From contig JAAUZU010000005.1 in NCBI GenBank assembly GCA_014804445.1, positions 1 through 49,166 on the forward strand: a DNA stretch of 49,166 bases, in the 5' to 3' direction. Shown one piece after another: positions 26,112-34,558 of the stretch. The position numbers and the translations under genes were made by a program. Under the pieces are notes generated by a model. The model had not been told where the DNA came from. It ran no database searches and saw only the letters and a program-made list of their open reading frames with translations. Source of the DNA: Lachnospiraceae bacterium (GTDB lineage: Bacteria; Bacillota; Clostridia; Lachnospirales; Lachnospiraceae). Every line of letters begins with the position of its first letter. Position 1 is the first letter of the stretch.

Positions 26112-27359
26112 ATGGAACGAAAAAAACGATTTATTTTACTGGGCGTTATTGGGCTAAGCTTACTTGCCGCATGTGGGAAAGAAACAGAACAGGCGCAGGA
26201 AGAGCAGACACAGGCAGAAGAGGATTTTGATTACAGTTGGGTGTCAGAACAGACGGAATATGAGGGTTTTACGCAGGAGGAAATTACGGAAAAAGCAGTC
26301 AGCTGGGAAGCTTTGTTTTCCGGATATGATACGGTTTTGCAGGATACGTATGAAAATTTCCGATTGCCTGAGTCTGTTACGATTTCTCCTGCAACGTTAT
26401 ATAAGCAGGTTGAAATAGTACGGGAGTCGGATTTTACAGAAAATGCAGAGGAAATTTTTCGATGGTTTTTAGGTGATGTGACGACGGAAGAGCCGGCTTT
26501 TGATGACATCGAAACGATGGGGCAGGCGACGTGGATTATGGACAGTGAAGAAGAAAAGGTGTACTGTGCAGTTATGGATTGCGGGTTTGTCTCGGTGGTT
26601 AAGCCGTCTGGTTATGAAATTAGGTTTAATGGAAATTTCGAAGTTGCGGACATTGTGCATATAGACAGAGGAGAGCCGCTGTCGCAGAGTTATGCATTGC
26701 TGGATGGAGAGGAGAGTATACAGGAAGCTGTTAGTTATATAGAAGAATGGATGAACCAAAACTGGATAATGTGGGAACCTGATTTTACTTACAGCGTAAA
26801 AACAGTGGAGGTTAGGCGGTATAAAGATAATTATATCTACGATTTTCATGTGGAAAAGTTCTTTGATGGAATTCCGTTAGATGATGATATTGGATACACG
26901 GGAATGGAAATGGATACATATGGAAATCTGAAGTTAAAATATGTTGGAAGCGATATTTATATTCGAATGTGCAATCGGAATTCTATTGATGTTTTTTCTA
27001 ACTTAACAGGAATCTTAAGGGTACAGAGTGTAGAGGAGGAGAAAGAAGGCTGGTTATCCCTCTCAGATTGTGCCCATATGCTGGAGCAGCTTTTTTCGGA
27101 ATATGTAGTCTATGAAATTTCGGATATAGAAATGCAGTATGTGCTCTGCCCGGATTATGCCTCTATAAATGCGGAGGTGAAGCATTATTCTTACATGCAA
27201 CCTGGGATGAGGATACTGGCGAAGCCGGTCTGGTGTTTTGTCATGGACATACCGGAGGAAAAACTGTTGAATGAAGACGGCAGCTTTACGGCCGGATATC
27301 AGAAGCATTATATTGACGTGGATATGAGGACGGGAGAGGTGTGGCTTGAACTGGAATAA
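26112..27359 (+). CDS. Lipoprotein 2 of the paralogous set
   Basis: This 415-residue lipoprotein starts 13 bp after lipoprotein 1 with the lipobox LLAAC at Cys21. It is the most diverged of the three: for example it has FDDIETMGQATWIMDSEEEK where the others have a SDYSEMR version, and LDDDIGYTGMEMDTYGNLK in the middle. AAGAGGAAAG precedes ATG 26112; the frame from 26085 begins inside the previous gene and is unlikely. A copy of the same ribosome-binding stretch remains, without a start codon, just after its stop codon (27360-27370), a trace of the duplication. Confidence 0.8.
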   Translation: MERKKRFILLGVIGLSLLAACGKETEQAQEEQTQAEEDFDYSWVSEQTEYEGFTQEEITEKAVSWEALFSGYDTVLQDTYENFRLPESVTISPATLYKQVEIVRESDFTENAEEIFRWFLGDVTTEEPAFDDIETMGQATWIMDSEEEKVYCAVMDCGFVSVVKPSGYEIRFNGNFEVADIVHIDRGEPLSQSYALLDGEESIQEAVSYIEEWMNQNWIMWEPDFTYSVKTVEVRRYKDNYIYDFHVEKFFDGIPLDDDIGYTGMEMDTYGNLKLKYVGSDIYIRMCNRNSIDVFSNLTGILRVQSVEEEKEGWLSLSDCAHMLEQLFSEYVVYEISDIEMQYVLCPDYASINAEVKHYSYMQPGMRILAKPVWCFVMDIPEEKLLNEDGSFTAGYQKHYIDVDMRTGEVWLELE

Positions 27360-27416
27360 GAGGAAAGTAAGTTTTATTACTTTTTGCGTCATTTGCTATG
27401 GAAAAAACAGCGCTTT

Positions 27417-27621
27417 TGTAGTATATGGATAAGGAGTGCTCAGAGTCTGCCCCCTGAAAATGTACAGTGGTGTTAGGAATATAAGGCGGATAAAAGCATT
27501 TTCGGCAGCCTGCGTAAATGGCATACTGCCGGAAAGTAACCCAATGGCAGGAAGGCGTGAAGTCAAAACTTTCGACCTTCTAAAAATGAATGCCCGACGG
27601 AGCGGGCGGATAGGAGTAAGC
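27417..27621 (+). promoter_or_regulatory. Conserved structured leader, copy 2
   Basis: The region is homologous to 24145-24345. The covarying helix is GGCA (27504-27507) / TGCC (27527-27530). Sequences ACAGTGG, GGCGGATAAA, CCTGCGTAAATGGCA, AGTAACCC and TTTCGACCTTCT are shared with copy 1, and the GC-rich hairpin CCCG-acggag-CGGG again precedes the GGATAGGAG ribosome binding site. The degraded GH3-type terminator hairpin stands at its upstream end. Confidence 0.6.
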
Positions 27622-28059
27622 ATGAAAAGAATGCAAAAAAGAATCATTGGCAGTGCACTGGCTGTTGTTCTGTTGCTGGCTGTTTCAATAGGAGTATATG
27701 CGGCAGATGGCTGCAATGCGAGTTATGCACTGCGTCAGTTGTCCAATGTGCCGGATTCAAGCTGGGTGAAGCGGATTTACTATACATTTCAAAACAAATC
27801 CGCAACGGTAACAGTGACCTGCACGCAGAATACCACGAGTGGGGCAAGTGTTTATGTAGTGTTTAACGGTAATGCTGCGGCAACGTTAAATCAGGCAGGC
27901 GCTTCTTACAGTAAGCCGGTTGAACCGGGAGAAACGACGATAATACTGGTTGAGTTAGTCACGCCGGATAGTTACAATACATATACCGGATATGGCACGG
28001 TTGTGAACTAACATCAGGTCTTGGCAGGCCGGATAACACGTTGATGAAACTGTACATTT
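27458..28059. repeat. 11-bp inverted repeats flanking small exported gene, copy 2
   Basis: AAATGTACAGT (27458-27468) and ACTGTACATTT (28049-28059) enclose the second small gene in the same geometry as copy 1, about 590 bp apart. Confidence 0.55.
27622..28011 (+). CDS. Small exported protein, copy 2 (intact)
   Basis: The full-length 129-residue version has a signal peptide ending near VYA-AD (about residue 27) and a mature domain of about 100 residues with Cys31 and Cys67, which could form a disulphide. The mature part is rich in Ser, Thr, Val and Asn (TVTVTCTQNTTSGASVYVVF), suggesting a small beta sandwich, and ends in a Tyr/Gly/Thr tail. ATG 27622 follows ATAGGAGTAAGC; the longer frame from 27436 starts inside the leader. 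It could be a secreted toxin, pheromone carrier or surface adhesin; none is supported by homology. Confidence 0.8.
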   Translation: MKRMQKRIIGSALAVVLLLAVSIGVYAADGCNASYALRQLSNVPDSSWVKRIYYTFQNKSATVTVTCTQNTTSGASVYVVFNGNAAATLNQAGASYSKPVEPGETTIILVELVTPDSYNTYTGYGTVVN

Positions 28060-28063
28060 GGAA

Positions 28064-28105
28064 CTGTGCTGCTGCGCACATAGATAAACCGCTGCGGCAG
28101 CACAG
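28064..28105 (+). promoter_or_regulatory. Hairpin before lipoprotein 3
   Basis: CTGTGCTGCTG pairs with CGGCAGCACAG just upstream of the GGGAGG box of lipoprotein 3. It is the counterpart of the hairpin at 24798-24836. Confidence 0.4.
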
Positions 28106-28121
28106 CAGTGGGGAGGAAAGC

Positions 28122-29366
28122 ATGAAACGAAAAAAGCAATTTATTTTATTAGGCATTATTGCGGTAAGTCTGCTTGCCGCATGTGGAAAAAAAACAGAAC
28201 AGGCGCCGACAGGACAGACGCAGGCAGAAGAGGCTGTGGATTTTAACATGGTGTCGGAACAGACGGAATATGAGGGCTTTACGCAGGAGAAAATCACGGA
28301 AAAAGCAGTCAGCCGGGAAGCTTTGTTTTCCGGGTATGCTGCGGCTTTACAGGATACATATGAAAATTTCCGGCTGCCTGATGCGGTCACGATTTCTCCC
28401 ACAGCGATATATAAGCAGGTTGAGATAGTGCAGGAGTCGGGGTTCACAGAAAATGCAGAGGAAATCCTCAGGATGTTTTTGGGTGACGAGCTGTCCGAAC
28501 AGTTGGAATTTTCTGATTACAGTGAAATGAGGAATCAGGCAACGTTGGTCATAGACAGTGACGAAGAAAAGGTGTACTGCGCTGTTAAGGATTGCGGGTT
28601 CGTTTCGGTGATTAAGCCGTCCGGTTATGAAATTGGGTTTGGTGGGAATTTGGAGATAGTAGACATTGTGCATGTGGACAGGGGGGAGCCGCTGTCGCAG
28701 AGTTATGCACTGATGGATGGAGAGGAGAGCATAGGGGAAGCCGTTGCCTATATAGAGGAGTGGATGAACCAAAACTGGGCGATATGGGAACCGGATTTTA
28801 CCTACCGCGTAAAAACGGTGGAGGTTCGACGGTATGGGGATAATTATATTTACGATTTTGATGTTGAGAAGCTGTTTAAGGGGATTCCGTTGGATGATTC
28901 TTTTGGCGGAACGGGGATGGCAGTAGTGCATGGATACTTAGAAGTAAAGTACATAGGAAGCACCATTTCTATCAGAATGTGCAACCGGAATTCCATTGAT
29001 GTTTTTACGAACGGAACGGGAATCTTGCGGGTGCAGAGCACCAAAGAGGAGGAAGACGGCTGGCTGTCTCTTTCGGATTGTACCCATATGCTGGAACAGC
29101 TTTTTTCGGAGTATGTAATCTATGAAATTTCGGATATTGAAATGCAGTATGTACTCTGTCCGGATTATGATTCTGTCAGGGAATTGGGATCTTATTCATA
29201 TAATTCCCCCGGGCTCAGGGTGCTGGCGAAGCCGGTCTGGTGTTTTGTCATGGATGTGCCGGAGGAGAAACTGCTGAATGAAGACGGCAGTTTTACGGCC
29301 GGATATCAGAAGCATTATATTGACGTGGATATGAGGACGGGAGAGGTGTGGCTTGAACTGGAATAA
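28122..29366 (+). CDS. Lipoprotein 3 of the paralogous set
   Basis: This 414-residue lipoprotein has its lipobox LLAAC at Cys21 and a spacer with PTGQTQAEEA before the common domain. It is closest to lipoprotein 1, sharing for example QESGFTENAEEILRMFLGDE. ATG 28122 has a strong GGGAGG box, whereas the frame from 28041 begins in the hairpin region and is unlikely. The two permease genes and the ATPase follow, the first permease starting within 14 bp, so this copy is the one wired directly to the transporter. Confidence 0.8.
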   Translation: MKRKKQFILLGIIAVSLLAACGKKTEQAPTGQTQAEEAVDFNMVSEQTEYEGFTQEKITEKAVSREALFSGYAAALQDTYENFRLPDAVTISPTAIYKQVEIVQESGFTENAEEILRMFLGDELSEQLEFSDYSEMRNQATLVIDSDEEKVYCAVKDCGFVSVIKPSGYEIGFGGNLEIVDIVHVDRGEPLSQSYALMDGEESIGEAVAYIEEWMNQNWAIWEPDFTYRVKTVEVRRYGDNYIYDFDVEKLFKGIPLDDSFGGTGMAVVHGYLEVKYIGSTISIRMCNRNSIDVFTNGTGILRVQSTKEEEDGWLSLSDCTHMLEQLFSEYVIYEISDIEMQYVLCPDYDSVRELGSYSYNSPGLRVLAKPVWCFVMDVPEEKLLNEDGSFTAGYQKHYIDVDMRTGEVWLELE

Positions 29367-29379
29367 GAGGAAAAAGAGT

Positions 29380-30198
29380 TTGTGGAGAAGTATTGGCGCA
29401 GAACTTGGGAATATGCTGGGTTCTCCATGGTTTTATCTGGCAGTGGCAGGACTTGTGGCTTTGTTTTTGAGTGCGGAATATTATACGGACAGTTTTGGAA
29501 GAAGTTACAGCATAGGAGGTCTCCTTTTTACAGGTCAGAAGCCGGACAGGGGAATTTCTTTTTCGTATCTGCTTTCGGCAGGTGCGGGTGGCGGTATGTT
29601 CCGTAGCTTTGCTTCTTTATGCATTTCTCTTCCATTTGTTATGCGTGTATCTGCAGAAAGGACAAGCGGCTATATCCGCTTTGCAAATTATTATGCAGGA
29701 ACCGGGAAGTATGTTTTGGTAAAGGGCCTTGCAGGACTGTTTTGCGGCGGTTTTCTGGCTGTAGCAGGTTTTTTGTGCTATATAGTGATTTTGTTATCGG
29801 GTGTTTCTATTCATGGTTTAGATAGCCTTCCGGACGGAGCGGGTACGGCTGCGCTATGCCTGAGACTGGCTTTAGGTATGTTTTTTTATGGTGCTTTTTC
29901 CATTGGTTGGATATATCCTTTTGCCGGTTGGGTAAAGGATAAATATGTGTTGTTGTGTATTCCGTTTTTGTGCCGGTATCTATATTTGCAGGTATTATTT
30001 CAGATAAGTCTGTGGATGGTAGAGAGGCAGGAATTTGCAGGGCTTGAGCGAATTTCCAAAATGTATCCGCACAGTATTATTTTTTCATCAGGACAAAATA
30101 TAGACTGGCTGGGTTTGGGCTTGCGGGGATTGCTTGTGCTTGCAGCAGCGGCGTTATGGCTTTTGATGATGAAAAGGAGGCGGGATTTGGGTGAGTAA
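29380..30198 (+). CDS. ABC-2-type transporter membrane subunit A
   Basis: This 272-residue membrane protein has about six hydrophobic segments (for example WFYLAVAGLVALFLSAEYY, LAGLFCGGFLAVAGFLCYIV, GLLVLAAAALWLLMM) in the arrangement of ABC-2 permeases, with a cytoplasmic loop VMRVSAERTSGYIRF. The start is uncertain. I chose TTG 29380, which follows AGAGGA at about 8 nt; TTG 29353 is also in frame but overlaps lipoprotein 3. The next gene overlaps it by 8 bp. Sequence identity to any named bacteriocin-immunity permease cannot be judged. Confidence 0.75.
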   Translation: MWRSIGAELGNMLGSPWFYLAVAGLVALFLSAEYYTDSFGRSYSIGGLLFTGQKPDRGISFSYLLSAGAGGGMFRSFASLCISLPFVMRVSAERTSGYIRFANYYAGTGKYVLVKGLAGLFCGGFLAVAGFLCYIVILLSGVSIHGLDSLPDGAGTAALCLRLALGMFFYGAFSIGWIYPFAGWVKDKYVLLCIPFLCRYLYLQVLFQISLWMVERQEFAGLERISKMYPHSIIFSSGQNIDWLGLGLRGLLVLAAAALWLLMMKRRRDLGE

Positions 30199-31066
30199 AG
30201 CGAACTTCAAAAAGAGCCTGACGGTGTGCACAATGGAATTAAGCAGATGGTTTGGCAGCAGCAAAATGATTCTGTTGCTTTTGCCTGCTGTTTTTGTGAA
30301 GCAGACTGTGTTGGACACGTATAAAAGTATGAGCCTTGAAATGGGAGCACACAGCAATCTTTTGGAGGCATTTATTGCCGTGCTTAATAACAAAGGAATT
30401 GCATTGTTGATCATTTGCTTTTATCTATTTCTTTTGAGCGATTTTATGAAGGGCAGCGGGCTTTTGAAAAATGTGATTTATTGCGCGGGAAGGCGGAATT
30501 GGATTCGAGGACAGTTGGAATTCATTTTTTGCAGCAGCGGTATATATCTGCTGTTCTGGCTGTTTTTTTGCAGTATACTTTCCATTTCATACGGAGATAT
30601 CAGCAATAAGTGGAGTCGTGTTGTGACGGATTATGTTTCCATGTTTCCGCAAAATGCAGATAGCTTTGGCGCAGGACTGATTGAGGGCAGCCTTTTCAGG
30701 CAGATGTCGCCCTGCCTTGCAGCGTGCCACTCTTTTCTGTTAAATTGGATGTATTTAATTTTATTGGGTGAACTGATTGCGTTGTTTTTTGTACTACATT
30801 TGCGAAAATATGGGGTTGCCGCCGCCGCGCTGCTTGTGGCAGCCGGAACGGGAGCTGCGCTGGCTTTCGGAAAATGGAAATGGCTGTTTCCGGCGGCGCA
30901 TACGGGATTGGCGCAGCATTTTACGGACTATTTCAGAAAAGAAATTTTTCCTTTAAAATATTCTTATTTGCTTGGAATGGTCTTGGTAATCCTGTTTGCA
31001 GTAATGATATACCGGCTTGCGGGCGGTATTTCTTTTTCTGATGTGGAAGATGAAAGAAACTATTAA
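30191..31066 (+). CDS. ABC-2-type transporter membrane subunit B
   Basis: This 291-residue membrane protein has about six hydrophobic segments, including ILLLLPAVFVKQTVL, GIALLIICFYLFLLSDFM and YLLGMVLVILFAVMIYRL. It starts with GTG 30191 and has GGAGG at 10-nt spacing, overlapping subunit A by 8 bp, so the two are translationally coupled and probably form a heterodimer. Two related permeases followed by one ATPase is the layout of lantibiotic-immunity-like (LanFEG) transporters, but family identity is inferred from architecture only. Confidence 0.75.
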   Translation: MSKANFKKSLTVCTMELSRWFGSSKMILLLLPAVFVKQTVLDTYKSMSLEMGAHSNLLEAFIAVLNNKGIALLIICFYLFLLSDFMKGSGLLKNVIYCAGRRNWIRGQLEFIFCSSGIYLLFWLFFCSILSISYGDISNKWSRVVTDYVSMFPQNADSFGAGLIEGSLFRQMSPCLAACHSFLLNWMYLILLGELIALFFVLHLRKYGVAAAALLVAAGTGAALAFGKWKWLFPAAHTGLAQHFTDYFRKEIFPLKYSYLLGMVLVILFAVMIYRLAGGISFSDVEDERNY

Positions 31067-31106
31067 AGTAAAAACTATTTTTTAAACTTGACTCATGGAG
31101 GCAGAA

Positions 31107-31733
31107 ATGGTAGAAATTTCTAATGTCAGTCTGACGATTGGTAAGGCGCAGATATTGAAAAATATTGAATGCAGACTTTGTGACGGCACTATATATGGGC
31201 TGGTTGGGGCGAATGGATGTGGAAAAACCATGTTGATGAAATGTATCTGCGGTTTTATAAGACCGACGGAGGGTAAAATTTTGATAGATGGCAAGGAATT
31301 GGGAAAGGATTGTGAGTTTGCTCCGGATGCAGGCTTTTTAATTGAAATTCCCGGGTTTATTCCGACTTGTACAGGATATCAAAATTTAAAACAGCTTGCA
31401 GCTCTTATGGGAAATGTGACAAAGGAGAAAATACTTCATAGCATGGAATTGGCAGGGATTGCTTATGCGGCAAATAAAAAGGTGAGCAGATATAGTCTTG
31501 GCATGCGGCAGAGGCTGGGAATTGCGCAGGCAATTATGGGAAATCCGAAGCTATATATTTTAGATGAGCCGATGAATGCGTTGGATAAAAACGGAATCGC
31601 AAGGATAAGGGATTATCTTTTAGAGGAAAAAGAAAAGGGAAAAACCATTCTTTTGGCAAGTCACAATCATGAGGATATTGAAGTTTTGTGTGATGTGATT
31701 TTAGAGATGGAAGAAGGCTGCCTTTTGCAGTGA
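31107..31733 (+). CDS. ABC transporter ATPase
   Basis: This 208-residue ATPase has a Walker A motif GANGCGKTM (Gly34 to Thr41), signature YSLGMRQRLGIAQAI, Walker B LYILDEPMNALD and switch His in LLASHNHED. The Walker A has Cys at the position before the final Gly, an uncommon choice that should still bind ATP. GGAGG inside the overlapping ATG 31095 frame shows that ATG 31107 is the true start. Being short and lacking a C-terminal extension fits export or immunity ATPases. It is last in the duplicated-lipoprotein locus. Confidence 0.9.
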   Translation: MVEISNVSLTIGKAQILKNIECRLCDGTIYGLVGANGCGKTMLMKCICGFIRPTEGKILIDGKELGKDCEFAPDAGFLIEIPGFIPTCTGYQNLKQLAALMGNVTKEKILHSMELAGIAYAANKKVSRYSLGMRQRLGIAQAIMGNPKLYILDEPMNALDKNGIARIRDYLLEEKEKGKTILLASHNHEDIEVLCDVILEMEEGCLLQ

Positions 31734-31775
31734 CATGGGATTTCAATTCATACAGAATACATATCTATATAACTC

Positions 31776-31804
31776 TTGGCAGGCACCCCTTTTTGTGTTA
31801 CAAT
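31776..31804 (+). promoter_or_regulatory. rnpB promoter
   Basis: TTGGCA (31776-31781) and TACAAT (31799-31804) are 17 bp apart and end six bases before the RNA begins. Confidence 0.85.
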
Positions 31805-31810
31805 ACGGAA

Positions 31811-32160
31811 AAATAAGTAGGATAAATAATCGCGGCTGCTTTTGCGGCTGAGGAAAGTCCGGGCTTCGCAGGGCAGGATGCCGGATAACGTCCGGTGGAG
31901 GCGACTCTAAGGCTAGTGCAACAGAAATAAACCGCCTGTCAGGGGTCACCCTGATACGGTAAGGGTGGAAAGGCAGTGTAAGAGACTACCGTGTGGCTGG
32001 TAACAGCCATAGCCATGTAAACCCCATCCGAAGCAAGACCATATGAAAACAATAGGCTTGCCCGGTCTGTTTTCAGGTAGGTCGCTGGAGGCTTTCGGCG
32101 ACGAAAGTCCAAGATAGATGATTATTCGAGACATAACCCGGCTTATCGTCCTGCTTATTT
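31811..32160 (+). ncRNA. rnpB: RNase P RNA
   Basis: The catalytic RNA of RNase P, which trims tRNA 5' ends. Conserved landmarks appear in order: GAGGAAAGTCCGGGC near the 5' end, GTGCAACAGAAA, AAACCGCC, AGGGTGGAAAGG, GTAAGAGACTACCG, GCAAGACC, AGGTAGGTCGCTGGAGG and ACATAACCCGGCTTATCG near the 3' end. The terminal P1 helix is visible: AAATAAGTAGGA (from 31811) pairs with TCCTGCTTATTT (to 32160). The length of about 350 nt and the landmarks fit the ancestral type-A form. It has its own promoter and terminator. Confidence 0.95.
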
Positions 32161-32184
32161 TAAAATATTGACCGCTTAAGGGTC

Positions 32185-32234
32185 AAAAAATACAGCTTAC
32201 CGCAAATCGCTTGCGGCAGGCTGTATTTTTTATT
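32185..32234 (+). terminator. rnpB terminator
   Basis: AAAAAATACAGC pairs with GCTGTATTTTTT, with an inner stem CCGCAA / TTGCGG, followed by a T run. A small GACC / GGTC hairpin precedes it. Confidence 0.85.
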
Positions 32235-32272
32235 TATGATAACCACAGGATTGGAAAAGGGAGGAGAAAGAG

Positions 32273-33199
32273 ATGGAAGCAGTCATAAAGGCGAAAGGTC
32301 TGTCAAAGCATTTCGGAAGTGTGAAAGCGGTGGATGATATTAGTTTTACGGTGGAGAAAGGGGAGTTGTTTGGATTTTTGGGTGTCAACGGGGCGGGGAA
32401 GAGTACTACGATTAACATGCTTTGCACCATATTAGGACCCACAGCGGGAAGCGCGGAAATCTGCGGTCTGGAACTCGGGAAAAAGGATATGGAAATCCGG
32501 AAGAAAATCGGCGTGGTTTACCAGAATAACTGCCTTGACGACAGGCTGACAGTAAAGGAAAATTTGTTTACCAGAGGCGTGCTCTATGAGAAAAACAGTG
32601 GGAGGCTTGCCGAAAATATTGCGCGGATGGTGGAGATACTGGAACTTTCCGGCGTATATAAACGAAGTTTCGGAAAGCTGTCCGGCGGGCAGAAGAGGCG
32701 GTGTGAAATTGCGCGGGCACTGATTCACACGCCGGATATCCTGTTTTTAGACGAGCCGACCACGGGGCTTGACCCGGCGACAAGAAAAAAAGTGTGGGAG
32801 TGCCTGGAAAAGCTGCGGAAAGAGGAAAACATGACGGTTTTTCTGACCACGCACTATATGGAGGAAGCGGCGCGGGCGTCCCATATTGCCGTGATGGACG
32901 CCGGCAAAATCAAGGAATACGGTACGCCGTTTTCCCTAAAGGAAACCTATGCAAAGGATAAACTGCGGCTTGTTCCGAAAAACGAAAATGCTTTGGAACT
33001 GCAAGCGGTTTTGGAAAAAATGGGACTGTCCGTCCGCAAAAAAGAAGAATATCTGGTGGTTTCCCTGTCAGACAGCCTTGCAGCGATTCCCGTGCTTTCT
33101 GCGGTGGAAGCGCTGCTGGAAGGATTTGAAATGGTACAGGGCTCCATGGACGATGTTTTTTTGAATGTAACCGGCAAAACAGCGGAGGAGGTATTGTGA
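32273..33199 (+). CDS. ABC transporter ATPase, DrrA-like
   Basis: This 308-residue ATPase of the multidrug/antibiotic-export type has Walker A GVNGAGKST (residues 37-45), Q-loop VYQNNCLDDRLTV, signature LSGGQKRR from residue 136, Walker B ILFLDEPTTGLDP and a C-terminal extension typical of DrrA/CcmA-type exporters. It pairs with the permease that overlaps its stop codon. The context with LytTR and DUF3021 genes suggests regulated export or resistance. Confidence 0.93.
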   Translation: MEAVIKAKGLSKHFGSVKAVDDISFTVEKGELFGFLGVNGAGKSTTINMLCTILGPTAGSAEICGLELGKKDMEIRKKIGVVYQNNCLDDRLTVKENLFTRGVLYEKNSGRLAENIARMVEILELSGVYKRSFGKLSGGQKRRCEIARALIHTPDILFLDEPTTGLDPATRKKVWECLEKLRKEENMTVFLTTHYMEEAARASHIAVMDAGKIKEYGTPFSLKETYAKDKLRLVPKNENALELQAVLEKMGLSVRKKEEYLVVSLSDSLAAIPVLSAVEALLEGFEMVQGSMDDVFLNVTGKTAEEVL

Positions 33200-34113
33200 T
33201 GAGAGAGATTTATTATTTGACAAAGCGCAACATGCTTTTGTTTCTTCGGGATAAGGCGGCAGTATTTTTTTCGGTTCTGTCCATGCTGATTGTACTCGCA
33301 TTGATGGTTATTTTTCTGGGAAACATGAACTGTGAGAACGTAGTGGATGCGCTGGCGGAAGCCGGCGGCGTAAGGGATACGGCGGCCGATGAAAAAAATG
33401 CGGAGTATCTGATAAAAATGTGGACGCTGGCGGGGATTCTGGTGACGAACGCAGTCACCGTCACGCTGACTGTCATGGGCACCATGGTGCAGGATGAGAC
33501 GAGAAATAAGCTTGTGAGCTTTTATGCGGCGCCGGTGCAGAGAATCAGGCTGGCGCTGGGGTATATTTTATCATCATGGCTTGTGGGAATTGTGATGTGC
33601 GTTCTCACATTGATAGTAGGAGAAGTTTACATGGGACTGAGCGGTTTTCCGCTTCTTCCGGCTTCTGATTGTCTTACGCTTTTTTGGATGATTTTACTCA
33701 ATACCTTTGTGTGGGCGGCACTGGCGTATTTGCTGGCATTGTTTATCCACAGTGAAAGCGCCTGGAGCGGCGCACTCACCATTGTGGGAACACTGGTGGG
33801 TTTTGTGGGGGCGATTTATCTGCCCATGTCGATGCTGCCGGAAGGCGTGGCAAATGTGTTAAAGCACCTTCCCGTCCTGCACGGCGCTGCCATGATGCGC
33901 GTGGTGTGCACAAAGGATGCGATAGAAAAAACCTTTGCAGGGCTGCCTGAAATTGCCGGCGATGCCTTTAGAGAGCAGATGGGAGTTCACGTGATTATGA
34001 ACGGAAACGTGGTTTCCATGTGGATACAGGTTCTTTTTCTGGTGTCCTGTGGTATAATAGCGATAGCGGCAGCAGCGCTGATTGGCAGAAAACGGAGAAT
34101 AGCGGAAAGATGA
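33199..34113 (+). CDS. ABC-2 family permease
   Basis: This 304-residue membrane partner of the DrrA-like ATPase has one N-terminal segment (AVFFSVLSMLIVLALMVIFL), a large extracytoplasmic loop and five more segments. A conserved C-terminal half region reads IYLPMSMLPEGVANVLKHLP, typical of ABC-2 exporters. ATG 33199 overlaps the stop of the ATPase gene and GGAGGAG sits 8 bp ahead. Confidence 0.9.
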   Translation: MREIYYLTKRNMLLFLRDKAAVFFSVLSMLIVLALMVIFLGNMNCENVVDALAEAGGVRDTAADEKNAEYLIKMWTLAGILVTNAVTVTLTVMGTMVQDETRNKLVSFYAAPVQRIRLALGYILSSWLVGIVMCVLTLIVGEVYMGLSGFPLLPASDCLTLFWMILLNTFVWAALAYLLALFIHSESAWSGALTIVGTLVGFVGAIYLPMSMLPEGVANVLKHLPVLHGAAMMRVVCTKDAIEKTFAGLPEIAGDAFREQMGVHVIMNGNVVSMWIQVLFLVSCGIIAIAAAALIGRKRRIAER

Positions 34114-34547
34114 AAATTACGATTGCGGATTGGCAGGACGGGGATGAGGATGAAATTATCATCCGATGCCGTCAGGTGGACGAACAGCTTTTAAAACTGA
34201 TATATGCCCTGAAAGCGGGAACGGAGAAAATGACGGTCATGCGGGACGGCAGCATTTTACAGATTTTTCCGAAGGACATTTACTATTTCGAGGCAGTGGA
34301 CAACAGGGTGTTCTGCTATCTGGAGAAGGAGGTTCTGGAGACGAAGCGGAAGCTCTATGAAATTGCGCAACAGTTTGCAGGCACCGATTTTTTCAGGGCG
34401 TCCAAATCAACCATTATCAACCTGTCAAAAGTAAAGACGCTGAGCCCTTCTTTTAACGGAAGATTTGAAGCGCATATGAAAAACGGAGAAAGCCTTGTGA
34501 TTTCCAGGCAGTATGTGCCGGTTTTGAAACAAAAGCTGGGGCTTTAG
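34110..34547 (+). CDS. LytTR-type DNA-binding regulator
   Basis: This 145-residue protein has an N-terminal segment of about 45 residues and a C-terminal LytTR domain (IFPKDIYYFEAVDNRVFCYL, then FFRASKSTIINLSKV and a basic end). LytTR proteins bind DNA through beta strands. The ATG at 34110 overlaps the stop of the permease gene (ATGA). A DUF3021 protein gene follows, and this pair with an ABC transporter is a recurring unit in Firmicutes, so the protein probably regulates its own operon. Confidence 0.9.
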   Translation: MKITIADWQDGDEDEIIIRCRQVDEQLLKLIYALKAGTEKMTVMRDGSILQIFPKDIYYFEAVDNRVFCYLEKEVLETKRKLYEIAQQFAGTDFFRASKSTIINLSKVKTLSPSFNGRFEAHMKNGESLVISRQYVPVLKQKLGL

Positions 34548-34558
34548 GAGGGATAAGA

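Noticed and set aside
24346..31733. Direct call of a lantibiotic biosynthesis cluster
   Set aside because: There is no modification enzyme, protease or typical leader peptide; only the transporter layout is reminiscent.
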